A DNA stretch of 64,000 nucleotides from JAHJQZ01 sp963676075 (GCA_963676075.2 CAXXNZ010000011.1:124001-188000), one strand, 5' to 3'. Positions 41,342 to 52,053 are shown, counted from the first letter of the stretch. Program-made: numbers and translations. The notes: generated from the letters alone by a model not told the origin.

Positions 41342-41430
41342 GAAATTCCTGGCAAGGAACAAGCCGGAATTTCTCTGCCGCTAATTGCGACCGAGAAATT
41401 CCGGAACTCACTTCCGGATTTTCTGAATGC
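41342..41430. other. Candidate oriT / relaxase-binding region
   Basis: A perfect 12-bp inverted repeat CCGGAATTTCTC (41364-41375) and GAGAAATTCCGG (41393-41404), with further partial copies (GAAATTCC at 41342, TTCCGGATTTTC at 41412). It is directly upstream of the relaxase gene, the usual place for oriT. The bases 41431-41716 hold nothing I can name. Confidence 0.5.
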
Positions 41431-41716
41431 TACGACGACCCTTGAAGCGGTCGCATCTGCGATGCGATGCAGGGTTACCGTGGCGGAAAAGGGGCCGGGT
41501 GTCGGCTTTGCGCCCCATTTCGGAAATTGAGGTTCGTTTAACCATCCCTTCAAAGCGGTCATTTGGAAAGGAGAGCCGCAGAGCGTGAGTGTAGTTGTAC
41601 CGCGCGAAACAAACTTGGATCGTTGTATGGTGCAGAACCCGCGGCATCACGGTCTTTCTTCCACCGCCCGCGAATGGATGCTCTCTTTTTGGCTTGATAG
41701 ACATAGCTTTCAGGTT

Positions 41717-42499
41717 TTAGCCGCCATCACGCCGCCAATTAACCGGCCGCCCGTCCTCCTCCACCGCAACCATGACAAATTCGGCGGTGCCGGAGTGACG
41801 GCTTTTGCCAGGGCCTCGCGGTTCCGCGAACAGCTCGACGGCGATCGTGACGGATGTCCTCCCCGCCTTTTCGAGCGTCGCGCAACACTCGACGATCTCG
41901 CCGGGATGGATATGGCTTTCGAAATCGCCCCGGCTGCACGATGCCATAACCATTTTCTGCCGGCAGATGCGTGTCGACAGGACGAAGGCGGCCTTGGCCA
42001 TGCCGGCCAGTGCGTCGCCGCCATATAGGCTGCCGTAATGGCTTGTCTGGTCGGGGAAGACGACATCGGCCACACGCAGGCTGTTCGGCTCTGCCGGCGC
42101 GCTTTCCTGCGGAATGAGAGGTGGCAGCACGGCCCCTTCCTCATAGGCTTCACCAACCGCCACCATATTGAATCGTCCGCGTGCGCACAGGCGCCGTTCG
42201 CCCGTCAACGGCGCCTCTGCCACCAGTTCAGCTTCTACGCTCATCGAGCGCCGGCCGATCCGGACAATGCGTCCGGTCACCTCGACAATGTCGCCGAGCC
42301 GTGCCGGCGCGACGAAATCGATGCGTTCGCTCGAAGCCGTGACGAAATCGGCGCGGGCATGGCGGGCGGCGGCGATGAAGGCGATGCGGTCCATAAATCC
42401 CAGACCGATGCCACCGAACAAGGTTCCGTGGTGATTGGTGTCACCGGGAAACACCACGTCGATGAGCTGGCTCGGCGGACCAATCAGGATATCGTTCAT
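41717..42499 (-). CDS. Double-hotdog acyl-CoA thioesterase
   Basis: Hydrolyses acyl-CoA esters in the cytosol; the chain preference is unknown. 260 residues with two hotdog repeats: VVFPGDTNHHGTLFGGIGLGFMD (residues about 15-37) and VVFPDQTSHYGSLYGGDALAGMAK (about 150-173). Each repeat has the typical N/T-H-x-G-x-L-x-G-G pattern. Its ATG overlaps the metE TGA (ATGA), so it is translated from the metE mRNA and should share its riboswitch. The frame is open far upstream inside metE, but that part is not real. Confidence 0.88.
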   Translation of the reverse strand: MNDILIGPPSQLIDVVFPGDTNHHGTLFGGIGLGFMDRIAFIAAARHARADFVTASSERIDFVAPARLGDIVEVTGRIVRIGRRSMSVEAELVAEAPLTGERRLCARGRFNMVAVGEAYEEGAVLPPLIPQESAPAEPNSLRVADVVFPDQTSHYGSLYGGDALAGMAKAAFVLSTRICRQKMVMASCSRGDFESHIHPGEIVECCATLEKAGRTSVTIAVELFAEPRGPGKSRHSGTAEFVMVAVEEDGRPVNWRRDGG

Positions 42500-44763
42500 G
42501 CGCGCAACGCCCGTGCCGTTGCGACGAGATTTGCCAGCGAGGCTTTGACCTCTTCCCAGCCGCGGGTCTTGAGGCCGCAATCGGGATTGACCCAGAGCCG
42601 GTTGGCCGGAATGACCTGTTTCGCCTTGTTCATGAGTGTCAGCATCTCCTCGCGGGACGGCACACGCGGCGAATGGATGTCCCAGACACCCGGTCCGATC
42701 TCGTTGGGATAGGAGAATTCGCCGAAGACCGACAACAGCTCCATCTGCGAGCGCGAGGTCTCGATGGAGATCACATCGGCATCGAGCGCGGCGATTGACG
42801 GCATGATGTCGTTGAACTCGGCATAGCACATATGGGTGTGTATCTGGGTGTCGTCCCGAACACCGGAGGCGGCCAGACGGAAGCAATCGACCGCCCAGTC
42901 GAGATAGGCTGGCCAATCTGCTTTCCTCAGCGGAAGGCCTTCGCGCAGGGCCGGTTCGTCGATCTGGATCATGCCGATGCCGGCCGCTTCGAGATCGACC
43001 ACCTCGTCGCGCATGGCGAGCCCGATCTGCCTGCAGGTTTCCGAGCGCGGCTGGTCGTCGCGCACAAAACTCCATTGCAGGATGGTGACCGGCCCTGTCA
43101 GCATGCCCTTCATCGGCCTGTCGGTCAGCGACTGAGCAAATTGCGACCAGAAAACCGTCATCGGTTGCGCGCGTTGGACATCACCATAGATGATCGGGGG
43201 CTTGACGCAGCGCGAGCCATAGGACTGGACCCAGCCATTCCGGGTGAAGGCGAAACCGTCGAGCTGTTCGCCGAAATACTCGACCATGTCATTGCGTTCG
43301 AACTCGCCATGTACCAGCACGTCGAGCCCGAGCTCTTCCTGGATACGAACGCACTCCTTGGTCTTGTCTTTCAGGAATGCTTCATAGGCGGCATCATCCA
43401 TCTCGCCGCGCTTGTGGGCAGCGCGCGCCTTGCGCACGTCCTGGGTCTGCGGAAACGAACCGATGGTCGTGGTCGGGAAGACTGGCAGGCCGAAACGCGC
43501 ATCATGCAGTGCACGCCGCTCGGGATAAGGCGCGTGCCGTTCGAGATCGGCTGCCGTTACCGCCGATGCACGTTCGCGTACAGATGGATTGACCGTGCGG
43601 CTGGAGCGGGCGCGCGTCGCCGTTGCCGTCGCACTTGCTGCGAACGCTGCAGCGGATTTCGAGTCTTCCCCATCGACAGCGGCGCTCAGAACTGCAACCT
43701 CATCGAGCTTCTGCGTGGCGAAGGCCAGCCAGGACGTCAACTCGTCGTCGAGCCGCGTTTCCTCGGCAAGATCGACAGGAGAATGCAGCAGCGAACAGGA
43801 CGGGGCGATCTGCAAATGCTCAGAACCGAGCCTGTCGGTCGCCCGACGCGCCAGGTCCAGCTTGTCGGCCAGATTGCTGCGCCAGACATTGCGCCCGTCG
43901 ACAAGGCCGAGCGACAGGATCTTGGGACTGCCCATGAGCGCCTCCAGCACGTCGTCAAGCTGGTCCGGCGCGCGCACAAGATCGATATGAAGGCCGGCGA
44001 CGGGCAGTCGGGCGGCAAGTTCGAGATTGTCCTGAAGCCCGCCAAAATAGCTGGTCAGCATGATCTTCGGCGCGACAGCACCGAGGAGCCGGTAGGCTTG
44101 GACGAAGCCCTCGCGCTGCCGGGCATCGAGGTCGAGCGCCAGGATCGGTTCGTCGATCTGCACCCAGTCGGCGCCGACAGTTTTAAGTATGGTCAGGAGT
44201 TCGGCATAGACAGGCAACACAGCATCGAGCAAATCGAGCGGCGCAAACCCGTCCTCGCGCGATTTACCGAGACTGAGCCAGGTCAGCGGCCCGACGAGCA
44301 CGGGTCGCGTCTCGATGCCCAGTGCCCTCGCCTCAAGATAATCCTCAACCGGCTTCTTCCAGAAAAGAGAGAAGCTCTGGCCACGCGAGAATTCGGGCAC
44401 GATGTAGTGGTAGTTGGTGTCGAACCATTTGGTCATTTCCATCGCCTGGGCATCCGCGGTGCCACGCGCACAGGCAAAGTAGAGGTCGAGCAGATTACCG
44501 GCTTTCAGTGCCTGGAAACGCTCGGGCACGGCTCCCAGCATGATCGAGGTATCGAGCATGTGGTCATAGAGCGAGAAATCGTTCGAAGGGATGACGGCAA
44601 TGCCCTTGTCGCGCTGCAGGTCCCAGTGACGGCGCCGGAGCTCGGCCGCCGTTGCCTGAAGGTCTTCGATGCCCGATACACCCTTCCAATAGGATTCGAG
44701 GGCGAACTTGAGCTCGCGCCGGACACCGATGCGAGGAAAGCCGAGATTGGCGGAAACAGTCAT
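42496..44763 (-). CDS. metE: Cobalamin-independent methionine synthase
   Basis: Transfers methyl from 5-methyl-THF-triglutamate to homocysteine without B12. 755 residues, the family's normal length. ANLGFPRIGVRRELKFALESYW at the N-terminus is typical. The Zn ligands are visible in HTHMCYAEFNDI (His and Cys) and NPDCGLKTRGWEE (Cys). ATG 44763 (MTVSANLGF) with GAGG upstream is preferred over 44775. A minus-strand cobalamin riboswitch lies about 230 bp upstream, so it should be made only when B12 is scarce. A short low-complexity Ala/Thr/Arg stretch near residue 390 is odd. Confidence 0.97.
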   Translation of the reverse strand: MTVSANLGFPRIGVRRELKFALESYWKGVSGIEDLQATAAELRRRHWDLQRDKGIAVIPSNDFSLYDHMLDTSIMLGAVPERFQALKAGNLLDLYFACARGTADAQAMEMTKWFDTNYHYIVPEFSRGQSFSLFWKKPVEDYLEARALGIETRPVLVGPLTWLSLGKSREDGFAPLDLLDAVLPVYAELLTILKTVGADWVQIDEPILALDLDARQREGFVQAYRLLGAVAPKIMLTSYFGGLQDNLELAARLPVAGLHIDLVRAPDQLDDVLEALMGSPKILSLGLVDGRNVWRSNLADKLDLARRATDRLGSEHLQIAPSCSLLHSPVDLAEETRLDDELTSWLAFATQKLDEVAVLSAAVDGEDSKSAAAFAASATATATRARSSRTVNPSVRERASAVTAADLERHAPYPERRALHDARFGLPVFPTTTIGSFPQTQDVRKARAAHKRGEMDDAAYEAFLKDKTKECVRIQEELGLDVLVHGEFERNDMVEYFGEQLDGFAFTRNGWVQSYGSRCVKPPIIYGDVQRAQPMTVFWSQFAQSLTDRPMKGMLTGPVTILQWSFVRDDQPRSETCRQIGLAMRDEVVDLEAAGIGMIQIDEPALREGLPLRKADWPAYLDWAVDCFRLAASGVRDDTQIHTHMCYAEFNDIMPSIAALDADVISIETSRSQMELLSVFGEFSYPNEIGPGVWDIHSPRVPSREEMLTLMNKAKQVIPANRLWVNPDCGLKTRGWEEVKASLANLVATARALRA

Positions 44764-44993
44764 TACGTGCCTCATGCAAATGCGCTTCGCGCACGCCGCG
44801 GCTTTCGCGCGTCGCGAAGACAGGTTGAAACGTGCTGAAAATCGAGCGTTCGCAACGACGGCGCCGGCAGCCGGTTATGCGATCCGGCACGACATCGTTC
44901 CGAGCGCTCAGCGCATTCGGCGATAGCTTGGGAGAATCATGTCCAGTCCTCGACCCGATCCGCCCGATCGGCCTGAAGGGAAAACCCATCCAC

Positions 44994-45155
44994 GGTAGGT
45001 CTCCTGGCTCGCGGCTTGATTGAATGTCCGCCTTCCCGGAACCCGAGGCTCCAGTGGCTCATGTTGGACATCCAGCGCCGCCTACAGTTGCGGGGGCAGC
45101 TTCGGACTTGGGCGAAATCCCTGACCGAATTCCCTGTTATCCCCTCGCGGGGACC
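44994..45155 (-). promoter_or_regulatory. Cobalamin riboswitch (metE)
   Basis: Read on the minus strand, the conserved core GCTGCCCCCGCAACTGTA, a GCCACTGG segment, GGGAAGGCGG and the 3' box GAGCCAGGAGACCTACC occur in the right order and spacing. It controls metE and the overlapping thioesterase gene. Adenosylcobalamin binding normally shuts such genes off. Confidence 0.93.
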
Positions 45156-45198
45156 GTGGACATAAAGAGACTGCCCAAGGCCGGAACCGATGTCAATC

Positions 45199-45224
45199 AG
45201 GATATAAAGAAAACTTTATGTCCT
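45199..45224. promoter_or_regulatory. Inverted repeat between metE and nrdA
   Basis: AGGATATAAAG - AAAA - CTTTATGTCCT, with one mismatch. A further GGACATAAAG lies at 45158-45167 near the 5' edge of the metE riboswitch. Possible operator for a regulator shared by the two divergent units; the protein is unknown. Confidence 0.45.
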
Positions 45225-45272
45225 AATCTGTGCATGTGGCAAAATTTGCCGATTGACCTCCACAATAGGATC

Positions 45273-45292
45273 ACACACCATATGTGGTGTGT
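45273..45292. promoter_or_regulatory. NrdR-box-like palindrome upstream of nrdA
   Basis: ACACCATATGTGGTGT (45275-45290) fits the known NrdR box pattern ACACWATATATWGTGT at 13 of 16 positions by eye. A possible -35 TTGACC lies at 45253. The transcription start should be close, just before the riboswitch. Confidence 0.5.
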
Positions 45293-45457
45293 CATGGTTC
45301 CCGAGATCGCAAGATCGCGGGCTAAGATGGGAAGCCGGTCCGATGCCGGCGCTGCCCCCGCAACTGTAGGCGGATCGTCACCGCCATCGTGTCACTGAGG
45401 CGAAGCGCCTTGGGAAGACGGATGGTGACGGATATCCGCGAGCCAGGAGACCTGCCG
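45293..45457 (+). promoter_or_regulatory. Cobalamin riboswitch (nrdAB)
   Basis: The core GCTGCCCCCGCAACTGTA, TGTCACTGAGG, TTGGGAAGACGG and CGCGAGCCAGGAGACCTGCC occur in order. A following hairpin (CAACAGG ... CCTGTTG, near 45476) could be the expression platform. It lies 126 bp before the nrdA start. Confidence 0.95.
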
Positions 45458-45582
45458 GCACACGGAAAACCAGTTCAACAGGCGGGGTGACCTGTTGGGT
45501 TCATGCGGCACGGACAGGATGATCTCCTGAACCGCTTCTTCATGCACCTTATCGCCCCGCAATCACACATCACGGGGTGCCG

Positions 45583-48438
45583 ATGCCGCAAGTCCTTTCC
45601 GCCGAATCGTCCGATATTCAAACTGTTGCCCGAGCCGCTCGCGGTTCGGGACCGGGCTATCATGTCATCCGCCGCAATGGTGCCGTAACACCGTTCGATG
45701 CGTCCAAGATCACGACAGCGGTGACCAAGGCGTTTCTGGCCGTGGAAGGCGATTCGGCATCGGCCTCCCGTCGCATTCATGAGATCGCGGAAGGTCTGAC
45801 CGGAGACATCATCACCTCCCTCACGCGCCGTGCGCCCGAAGGCCGGACGCTTCACATCGAGGACATTCAGGACCAGGTCGAACTGGCGTTGATGCGCGGC
45901 GAGCATCACAAGGTGGCGCGCGCCTATGTGCTTTACCGCGAACGTCGCGCCGCCGAACGCGCAGAGGCTGAGGACCGCAAGCCGAAACTTGTCTCGCCTG
46001 AGCGCCAGCTCAACATGCGCGACGCCGAAGGCAATCTTATCCCACTCGATCTGGCCCGTCTCGAAACGGTGGTGCTCGAAGCCTGCGACGGAATTGAGGG
46101 CGTCGCGGCCGAACCAATTCTCACGGAGACCCAGCGCAATCTTTATGACGGCATCACTCAGAACGAGCTGTCGCTGGCGCCGATTCTTGCCGCCCGCACC
46201 CTGATCGAGCGCGAACCGGGCTATACTCGGGTCAGCGCCCGCCTGTTGCTCGACCGGCTGCGCCGCGAAGCGTTGAGCCATGTCTTTGACCGCCCCGAAC
46301 AGGCGACGCAGGCCGAAATGGCCGAGCGCTATCGCGACTACTTCCCGGCCTATGTGAAGACCGGCATCGCAGCCGACATGCTCGATCCGGAACTCGGGCG
46401 CTTCGATCTCGCCCGGCTCGCCGCGGCCATTGCTCCCGAACGCGACACGCAGTTCCACTACCTCGGGCTGCAAACGCTCTACGATCGCTATTTTCTGCAC
46501 ACCAACGGCACGCGTTACGAGCTGCCACAGGCGTTTTTCATGCGCGTCGCCATGGGTCTTGCCATCCGCGAGGTTGAGCGCGAAGCGCGCGCCATCGAGT
46601 TCTACAACCTGTTGTCGTCCTTCGATTTCATGTCGTCGACACCGACCCTGTTCAATGCCGGCACGCGCCGCCCGCAGCTGTCCTCGTGCTTCCTGACCAC
46701 GATCGGCGACGATCTCGACGCCATCTTCAAGGGCGTCAAGGACAACGCACTGCTGGCCAAGTATTCCGGTGGCATCGGCAATGACTGGACGCCGGTCCGG
46801 GGTCTTGGCGCCCATATCAAGGGCACCAACGGCGAGAGCCAGGGTGTCGTGCCGTTCATGAAGGTCGCCAACGACACCGCCATCGCCGTCAACCAGGGCG
46901 GCAAGCGCAAAGGCGCCGTCTGCGCCTATCTCGAAACCTGGCACATCGACATCGAGGAATTCCTCGATTTGCGCAAGAATACCGGCGATGACCGCCGCCG
47001 TACCCACGACATGAATACCGCCAACTGGGTGCCGGATCTGTTCATGCAACGCGTCGAGGCCGATGCCGAGTGGACCCTGTTCTCACCCGACGAAGTGCCT
47101 GAGCTGCACGATCTTTACGGTGCTGATTTCCGGACTGCCTATGAGCAGGCGGAAGCCGATGCCGAGGCTGGCCGCATCAAGATCTTCAGGAAGGTCCGCG
47201 CCGTCGAACTCTGGCGCCGCATGCTTTCCATGCTGTTCGAGACCGGCCATCCCTGGATCACTTTCAAGGACGTGTGCAATCTGCGTTCGCCGCAGCAGCA
47301 CATCGGCGTCGTCCACTCTTCGAATCTGTGCACCGAGATCACCCTCAACACGTCCGGCGATGAGGTGGCGGTGTGCAATCTCGGCTCGGTTAATCTGGTC
47401 GCCCATGTTGGCGAGAGCGGGCTCGACCACGATAAGCTCAAAAGGACCGTCAGCACCGCAATGCGCATGCTCGACAACGTCGTCGACATCAATTTCTACA
47501 CCATCCCCGAAGCGCGCCGGTCCAACCTCAAGCACCGCCCGGTCGGACTTGGTCTGATGGGCTTTCAGGACGCGCTGCAGATGCAGGGCATTGCCTATGC
47601 CTCCGATGCGGCCGTCGCGTTCGCCGACGAGAGCATGGAGGCGATCTCCTATGCCGCCATCAGCGCTTCGACCGATCTCGCCGAGGAGCGCGGCCGCTAT
47701 CAGAGTTTTGAAGGTTCGTTGTGGTCGAAGGGCATTCTGCCGATCGATTCCATCGAGCGCGTCGCTGACGCGCGGGCTGGCCTCGATATGGACCGCAGCA
47801 AACGCCTCGACTGGGACGGGTTGCGCCAGCGCGTCATGAGCGTCGGCATGCGCAATTCCAATTGCCTTGCCATCGCCCCGACCGCGACCATCTCCAATAT
47901 CTGCGGCGTCAGCCAGTCGATCGAGCCCGCCTATCAGAACCTGTTCGTCAAGACCAACATGTCGGGCGACTTCACCGTGGTGAACGCCCTTCTGGTCACG
48001 GCGCTCAAGGAACGCGGGCTATGGGACGAGGTCATGATCTCCGACCTCAAATACTTCGACGGCAGCGTTGGACAGATCGACCGCATTCCGGACGATCTCA
48101 AAGCGCTGTTCGCCACCGCTTTCGAGATCGAACCTCGCTGGCTGATCGAGGCGGCCTCGCGCCGGCAAAAATGGCTCGATCAGGCACAGTCGCTCAACCT
48201 TTATGTCGCCAACCCCTCCGGCAAGGCGCTCGACGCCATGTACCGGCTGGCTTGGCAAAAGGGATTGAAAACGACCTACTATCTGCGTGCCCGCGCCGCG
48301 ACCCGCGTCGAGAAATCGACCCTCAAGGGAACCGACGGCAAGCTCAACGCCGTCTCGCCAGTGCACGTTCCACAATCGCAGCCGGCGGCTGTTCAGGCCT
48401 GCGCCATCGACGACCCGACCTGCGAAGCCTGCCAGTAA
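45583..48438 (+). CDS. nrdA: Ribonucleotide reductase class I, large subunit
   Basis: Reduces ribonucleoside diphosphates to deoxy forms. About 951 residues. An N-terminal ATP-cone (YHVIRRNGAVTPFDASKI, residues about 27-125) is followed by a second cone-like segment (about 150-250). The catalytic barrel has SSCFLTTIGDD and NLCTEITLNTS and ends in the redox pair ...DPTCEACQ. ATG 45583 is preferred; GTG 45577 is also open. Two cone-like segments and the matching small subunit point to the class Ic type known from Chlamydia. It heads the nrdAB unit. Confidence 0.95.
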   Translation: MPQVLSAESSDIQTVARAARGSGPGYHVIRRNGAVTPFDASKITTAVTKAFLAVEGDSASASRRIHEIAEGLTGDIITSLTRRAPEGRTLHIEDIQDQVELALMRGEHHKVARAYVLYRERRAAERAEAEDRKPKLVSPERQLNMRDAEGNLIPLDLARLETVVLEACDGIEGVAAEPILTETQRNLYDGITQNELSLAPILAARTLIEREPGYTRVSARLLLDRLRREALSHVFDRPEQATQAEMAERYRDYFPAYVKTGIAADMLDPELGRFDLARLAAAIAPERDTQFHYLGLQTLYDRYFLHTNGTRYELPQAFFMRVAMGLAIREVEREARAIEFYNLLSSFDFMSSTPTLFNAGTRRPQLSSCFLTTIGDDLDAIFKGVKDNALLAKYSGGIGNDWTPVRGLGAHIKGTNGESQGVVPFMKVANDTAIAVNQGGKRKGAVCAYLETWHIDIEEFLDLRKNTGDDRRRTHDMNTANWVPDLFMQRVEADAEWTLFSPDEVPELHDLYGADFRTAYEQAEADAEAGRIKIFRKVRAVELWRRMLSMLFETGHPWITFKDVCNLRSPQQHIGVVHSSNLCTEITLNTSGDEVAVCNLGSVNLVAHVGESGLDHDKLKRTVSTAMRMLDNVVDINFYTIPEARRSNLKHRPVGLGLMGFQDALQMQGIAYASDAAVAFADESMEAISYAAISASTDLAEERGRYQSFEGSLWSKGILPIDSIERVADARAGLDMDRSKRLDWDGLRQRVMSVGMRNSNCLAIAPTATISNICGVSQSIEPAYQNLFVKTNMSGDFTVVNALLVTALKERGLWDEVMISDLKYFDGSVGQIDRIPDDLKALFATAFEIEPRWLIEAASRRQKWLDQAQSLNLYVANPSGKALDAMYRLAWQKGLKTTYYLRARAATRVEKSTLKGTDGKLNAVSPVHVPQSQPAAVQACAIDDPTCEACQ

Positions 48439-48458
48439 GCCGAGAAAGAACAACACAC

Positions 48459-49586
<1,128 letters not shown>

Positions 49587-49595
49587 AAAGGGCGT

Positions 49596-49621
49596 GCGCA
49601 TTGTCCTCTGCGACAATGCGC
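49596..49621 (+). terminator. Hairpin after nrdB
   Basis: A perfect 10-bp stem GCGCATTGTC / GACAATGCGC with a 6-base loop, 10 bp past the nrdB stop. No T-run follows. Confidence 0.6.
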
Positions 49622-49714
49622 CACCATCCGCCCAAGGGCCGGAAAAACTGGCGCATCGGGCCGTCGTTAAGAAACGGTTTACACCTGCGCACTTGACAAG
49701 GTCATGGCACCAGC

Positions 49715-49730
49715 ACACCGTATATTGCGT
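49715..49730. promoter_or_regulatory. NrdR-box-like site upstream of nrdD
   Basis: ACACCGTATATTGCGT resembles the site before nrdA and the NrdR pattern (13 of 16 by eye). A TTGACA lies at 49693. It abuts the 5' edge of the riboswitch. Confidence 0.45.
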
Positions 49731-49899
49731 TACGGTTCTCCAGATACCGCAATATCTGGAGCCAAGAGGGAAGCCGGTTTGATGCCGGCGCTGCCCCCGC
49801 AACTGTAGGCGGTGAGCCGCCAACCGAAGATGTCACTGATGCCCAAAGGCATTGGGAAGACCGGTTGGCAGCTGTGACCCGCGAGCCAGGAGACCTGCC
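49731..49899 (+). promoter_or_regulatory. Cobalamin riboswitch (nrdD operon)
   Basis: It has a 5' hairpin CTCCAGATA/TATCTGGAG, then GCTGCCCCCGCAACTGTA, TGTCACTGATG, ATTGGGAAGACC and CGCGAGCCAGGAGACCTGCC. It is very like the nrdA riboswitch, including a GGCGGGGTG motif after the core. Confidence 0.95.
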
Positions 49900-50031
49900 G
49901 TAACAGCATTTGAACGTCCTCGGGCGGGGTGTCCCGGAGGTGCGATTGCCGACGCGCGCGGTGACTTCCGCTTGCGCCTGCGATCTCTCCGCTTCCCCGA
50001 CAGTGCCGCCCGACAACAACAGGAAATATCC

Positions 50032-52053
50032 ATGTCGGTGCCGTCTGCCGCCCTCACTCCCAGTTTTGTCGTCAAGCGTAGCGGCGACCGTGTACCGTTC
50101 GATCGTACCAAGATCCAGTCCGCCATCGCCCGCGCCGGCAAGGCCAGTGGCGAATTCGACACCGCCGAAGCCGCCCTCCTGACCATTCAGGCCATCAAGG
50201 TTCTGTCCTTTCGGTTCCCCGGCGAGGCCCCGGAAATCGAGCAGATCCAGGACGTGGTCGAACAGGTGCTGATTTCGGCCAATCACTTCCAGACGGCCCG
50301 CGCCTATATCGTTTACCGCGAACAGCGGTCGCGAGTGCGCGGCGACCGCAAGACGCTGGTCGATGTCGCGTCCTCGATTGATGAATATCTCGGTCGCCAG
50401 GATTGGCGGGTCAACGCCAACGCCAATCAGGGCTATTCGCTCGGCGGGCTGATCCTCAACGTCTCGGGCAAGGTGGTGGCCAATTACTGGTTGTCCCATG
50501 TCTATCCCGAAGAGGTTGGCCGCGCCCATCGCGACGGCGATCTTCACATCCACGATCTCGACATGCTCGCCGGCTATTGTGCCGGCTGGTCACTGAAGAC
50601 CCTGTTGCGCGAAGGGCTGAACGGCGTTCCCGGCAAAGTCGAATCCGGCCCGCCCAAGCATATGTCGAGCGCCGTCGGCCAGATCGTCAATTTCCTCGGC
50701 ACGCTGCAGAACGAATGGGCCGGCGCCCAGGCCTTTTCTTCCTTCGACACCTATATGGCGCCCTATGTCCGCATCGATGGGCTGAGCTACCAGGAGGTGC
50801 GCCAGTTCATCCAGGAGCTGATCTACAATCTCAACGTGCCCTCGCGCTGGGGCACCCAGACGCCGTTCACCAACCTGACCTTCGACTGGACCTGTCCGGA
50901 CGACCTCAAGGACGAAAAGCCGATCATCGCCGGCGTCGAAATGGACTTTGCCTATGGCGATCTCCAGGTCGAAATGGACATGATCAACCGCGCCTATATC
51001 GAGGTCATGACCAACGGCGACGAGAAGGGGCGCGTCTTCACCTTCCCGATCCCGACCTACAACATCACGCCCGATTTCCCCTGGGAGAGCGAAAACGCCA
51101 CCCGCCTGTTTGAGATGACGGCCAAATACGGGCTCCCCTACTTCCAGAACTTCCTCAACTCGGACCTGAAACCCAACATGGTCCGTTCCATGTGCTGCCG
51201 GCTGCAGCTCGATCTGACCGAATTGCTGAAGCGCGGCAACGGCTTGTTCGGCAGCGCCGAGCAGACCGGTTCGCTCGGTGTCGTCACCATCAACTGCGCC
51301 CGCCTCGGCTACCTGCACAAAGGCGACGAAGCGGGCCTGATGAATCGGCTCGACGAATTGCTGGAGATCGCCCGCACCAGCCTTGAGATCAAGCGCAAGA
51401 TCATCCAGCAGCTGATGGATGACGGGCTGTTTCCCTACACCAAGCGCTATCTCGGCACGCTGAGGAACCATTTCTCGACCATCGGCGTGAACGGCGTCAA
51501 CGAGATGATCCGCAACTTTTTCGGCGATGAAGACGACATCACGACGGGCAAGGGATACGCCCTCGCCCTGAGGCTGCTCGACCATGTTCGGGCCCGCGCC
51601 GTGGTCTTCCAGGAAGAGACCGGCCACATGTACAATCTCGAAGCAACGCCGGCGGAAGGCACCACCTACCGTTTCGCCCGCGAGGACAAAAAGCGTTTTC
51701 CCGACATCCTGCAGGCCGGCACCGCGGACCAACCCTACTACACCAATTCGAGCCAGTTGCCGGTCGGGTTCACCGACGATCCCTTCGAGGCGCTGGCGCG
51801 GCAGGAAGAGCTTCAGAAGAAATACACCGGCGGCACGGTTCTGCATCTTTACATGGGCGAACAGGTGTCCTCGGTCGAGGCCTGCAAGAAGCTGGTGCGC
51901 CGGTCGCTCGAAAACTTCCGCCTGCCCTACATCACCGTCACGCCGACCTTCTCCATCTGTCCCAAGCACGGCTACATCGCCGGCGCCCATGAATTCTGCC
52001 CGATCTGCGACGCCGAGCGGATCGCCGAAAAGCGCCGTGCTGCCGCCGCCTGA
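50032..52053 (+). CDS. nrdD: Class III (anaerobic) ribonucleotide reductase, catalytic part
   Basis: Oxygen-sensitive ribonucleoside-triphosphate reductase. 673 residues with an N-terminal ATP-cone (PSFVVKRSGDRVPFDRTKI), GDLHIHDLD, the catalytic-Cys region MVRSMCCRLQLDL and a C-terminal zinc site (SICPKHGYIAGAHEFCPICD). The expected C-terminal glycyl-radical motif RVxGY is absent: the protein stops 13 residues after the zinc site. That motif is in the next small gene. ATG 50032 has AGGAAA upstream; the frame is open further back into the riboswitch, but that part is not coding. Confidence 0.93.
   Translation: MSVPSAALTPSFVVKRSGDRVPFDRTKIQSAIARAGKASGEFDTAEAALLTIQAIKVLSFRFPGEAPEIEQIQDVVEQVLISANHFQTARAYIVYREQRSRVRGDRKTLVDVASSIDEYLGRQDWRVNANANQGYSLGGLILNVSGKVVANYWLSHVYPEEVGRAHRDGDLHIHDLDMLAGYCAGWSLKTLLREGLNGVPGKVESGPPKHMSSAVGQIVNFLGTLQNEWAGAQAFSSFDTYMAPYVRIDGLSYQEVRQFIQELIYNLNVPSRWGTQTPFTNLTFDWTCPDDLKDEKPIIAGVEMDFAYGDLQVEMDMINRAYIEVMTNGDEKGRVFTFPIPTYNITPDFPWESENATRLFEMTAKYGLPYFQNFLNSDLKPNMVRSMCCRLQLDLTELLKRGNGLFGSAEQTGSLGVVTINCARLGYLHKGDEAGLMNRLDELLEIARTSLEIKRKIIQQLMDDGLFPYTKRYLGTLRNHFSTIGVNGVNEMIRNFFGDEDDITTGKGYALALRLLDHVRARAVVFQEETGHMYNLEATPAEGTTYRFAREDKKRFPDILQAGTADQPYYTNSSQLPVGFTDDPFEALARQEELQKKYTGGTVLHLYMGEQVSSVEACKKLVRRSLENFRLPYITVTPTFSICPKHGYIAGAHEFCPICDAERIAEKRRAAAA

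Noticed and set aside
42500..43075. Upstream extension of the thioesterase frame
   Set aside because: Lies within metE; hotdog similarity begins only after the ATG at 42499.
42832..44838. 668-codon plus-strand open frame
   Set aside because: Lies entirely antisense to metE; long antisense frames are expected in GC-rich DNA and it shows no domain.
45475..47049. 524-codon minus-strand open frame
   Set aside because: Antisense to nrdA and crosses the riboswitch platform; codon pattern follows from nrdA.
47862..48458. Upstream extension of the nrdB frame
   Set aside because: Overlaps the end of nrdA in another frame; the ATG at 48459 gives the normal NrdB N-terminus.
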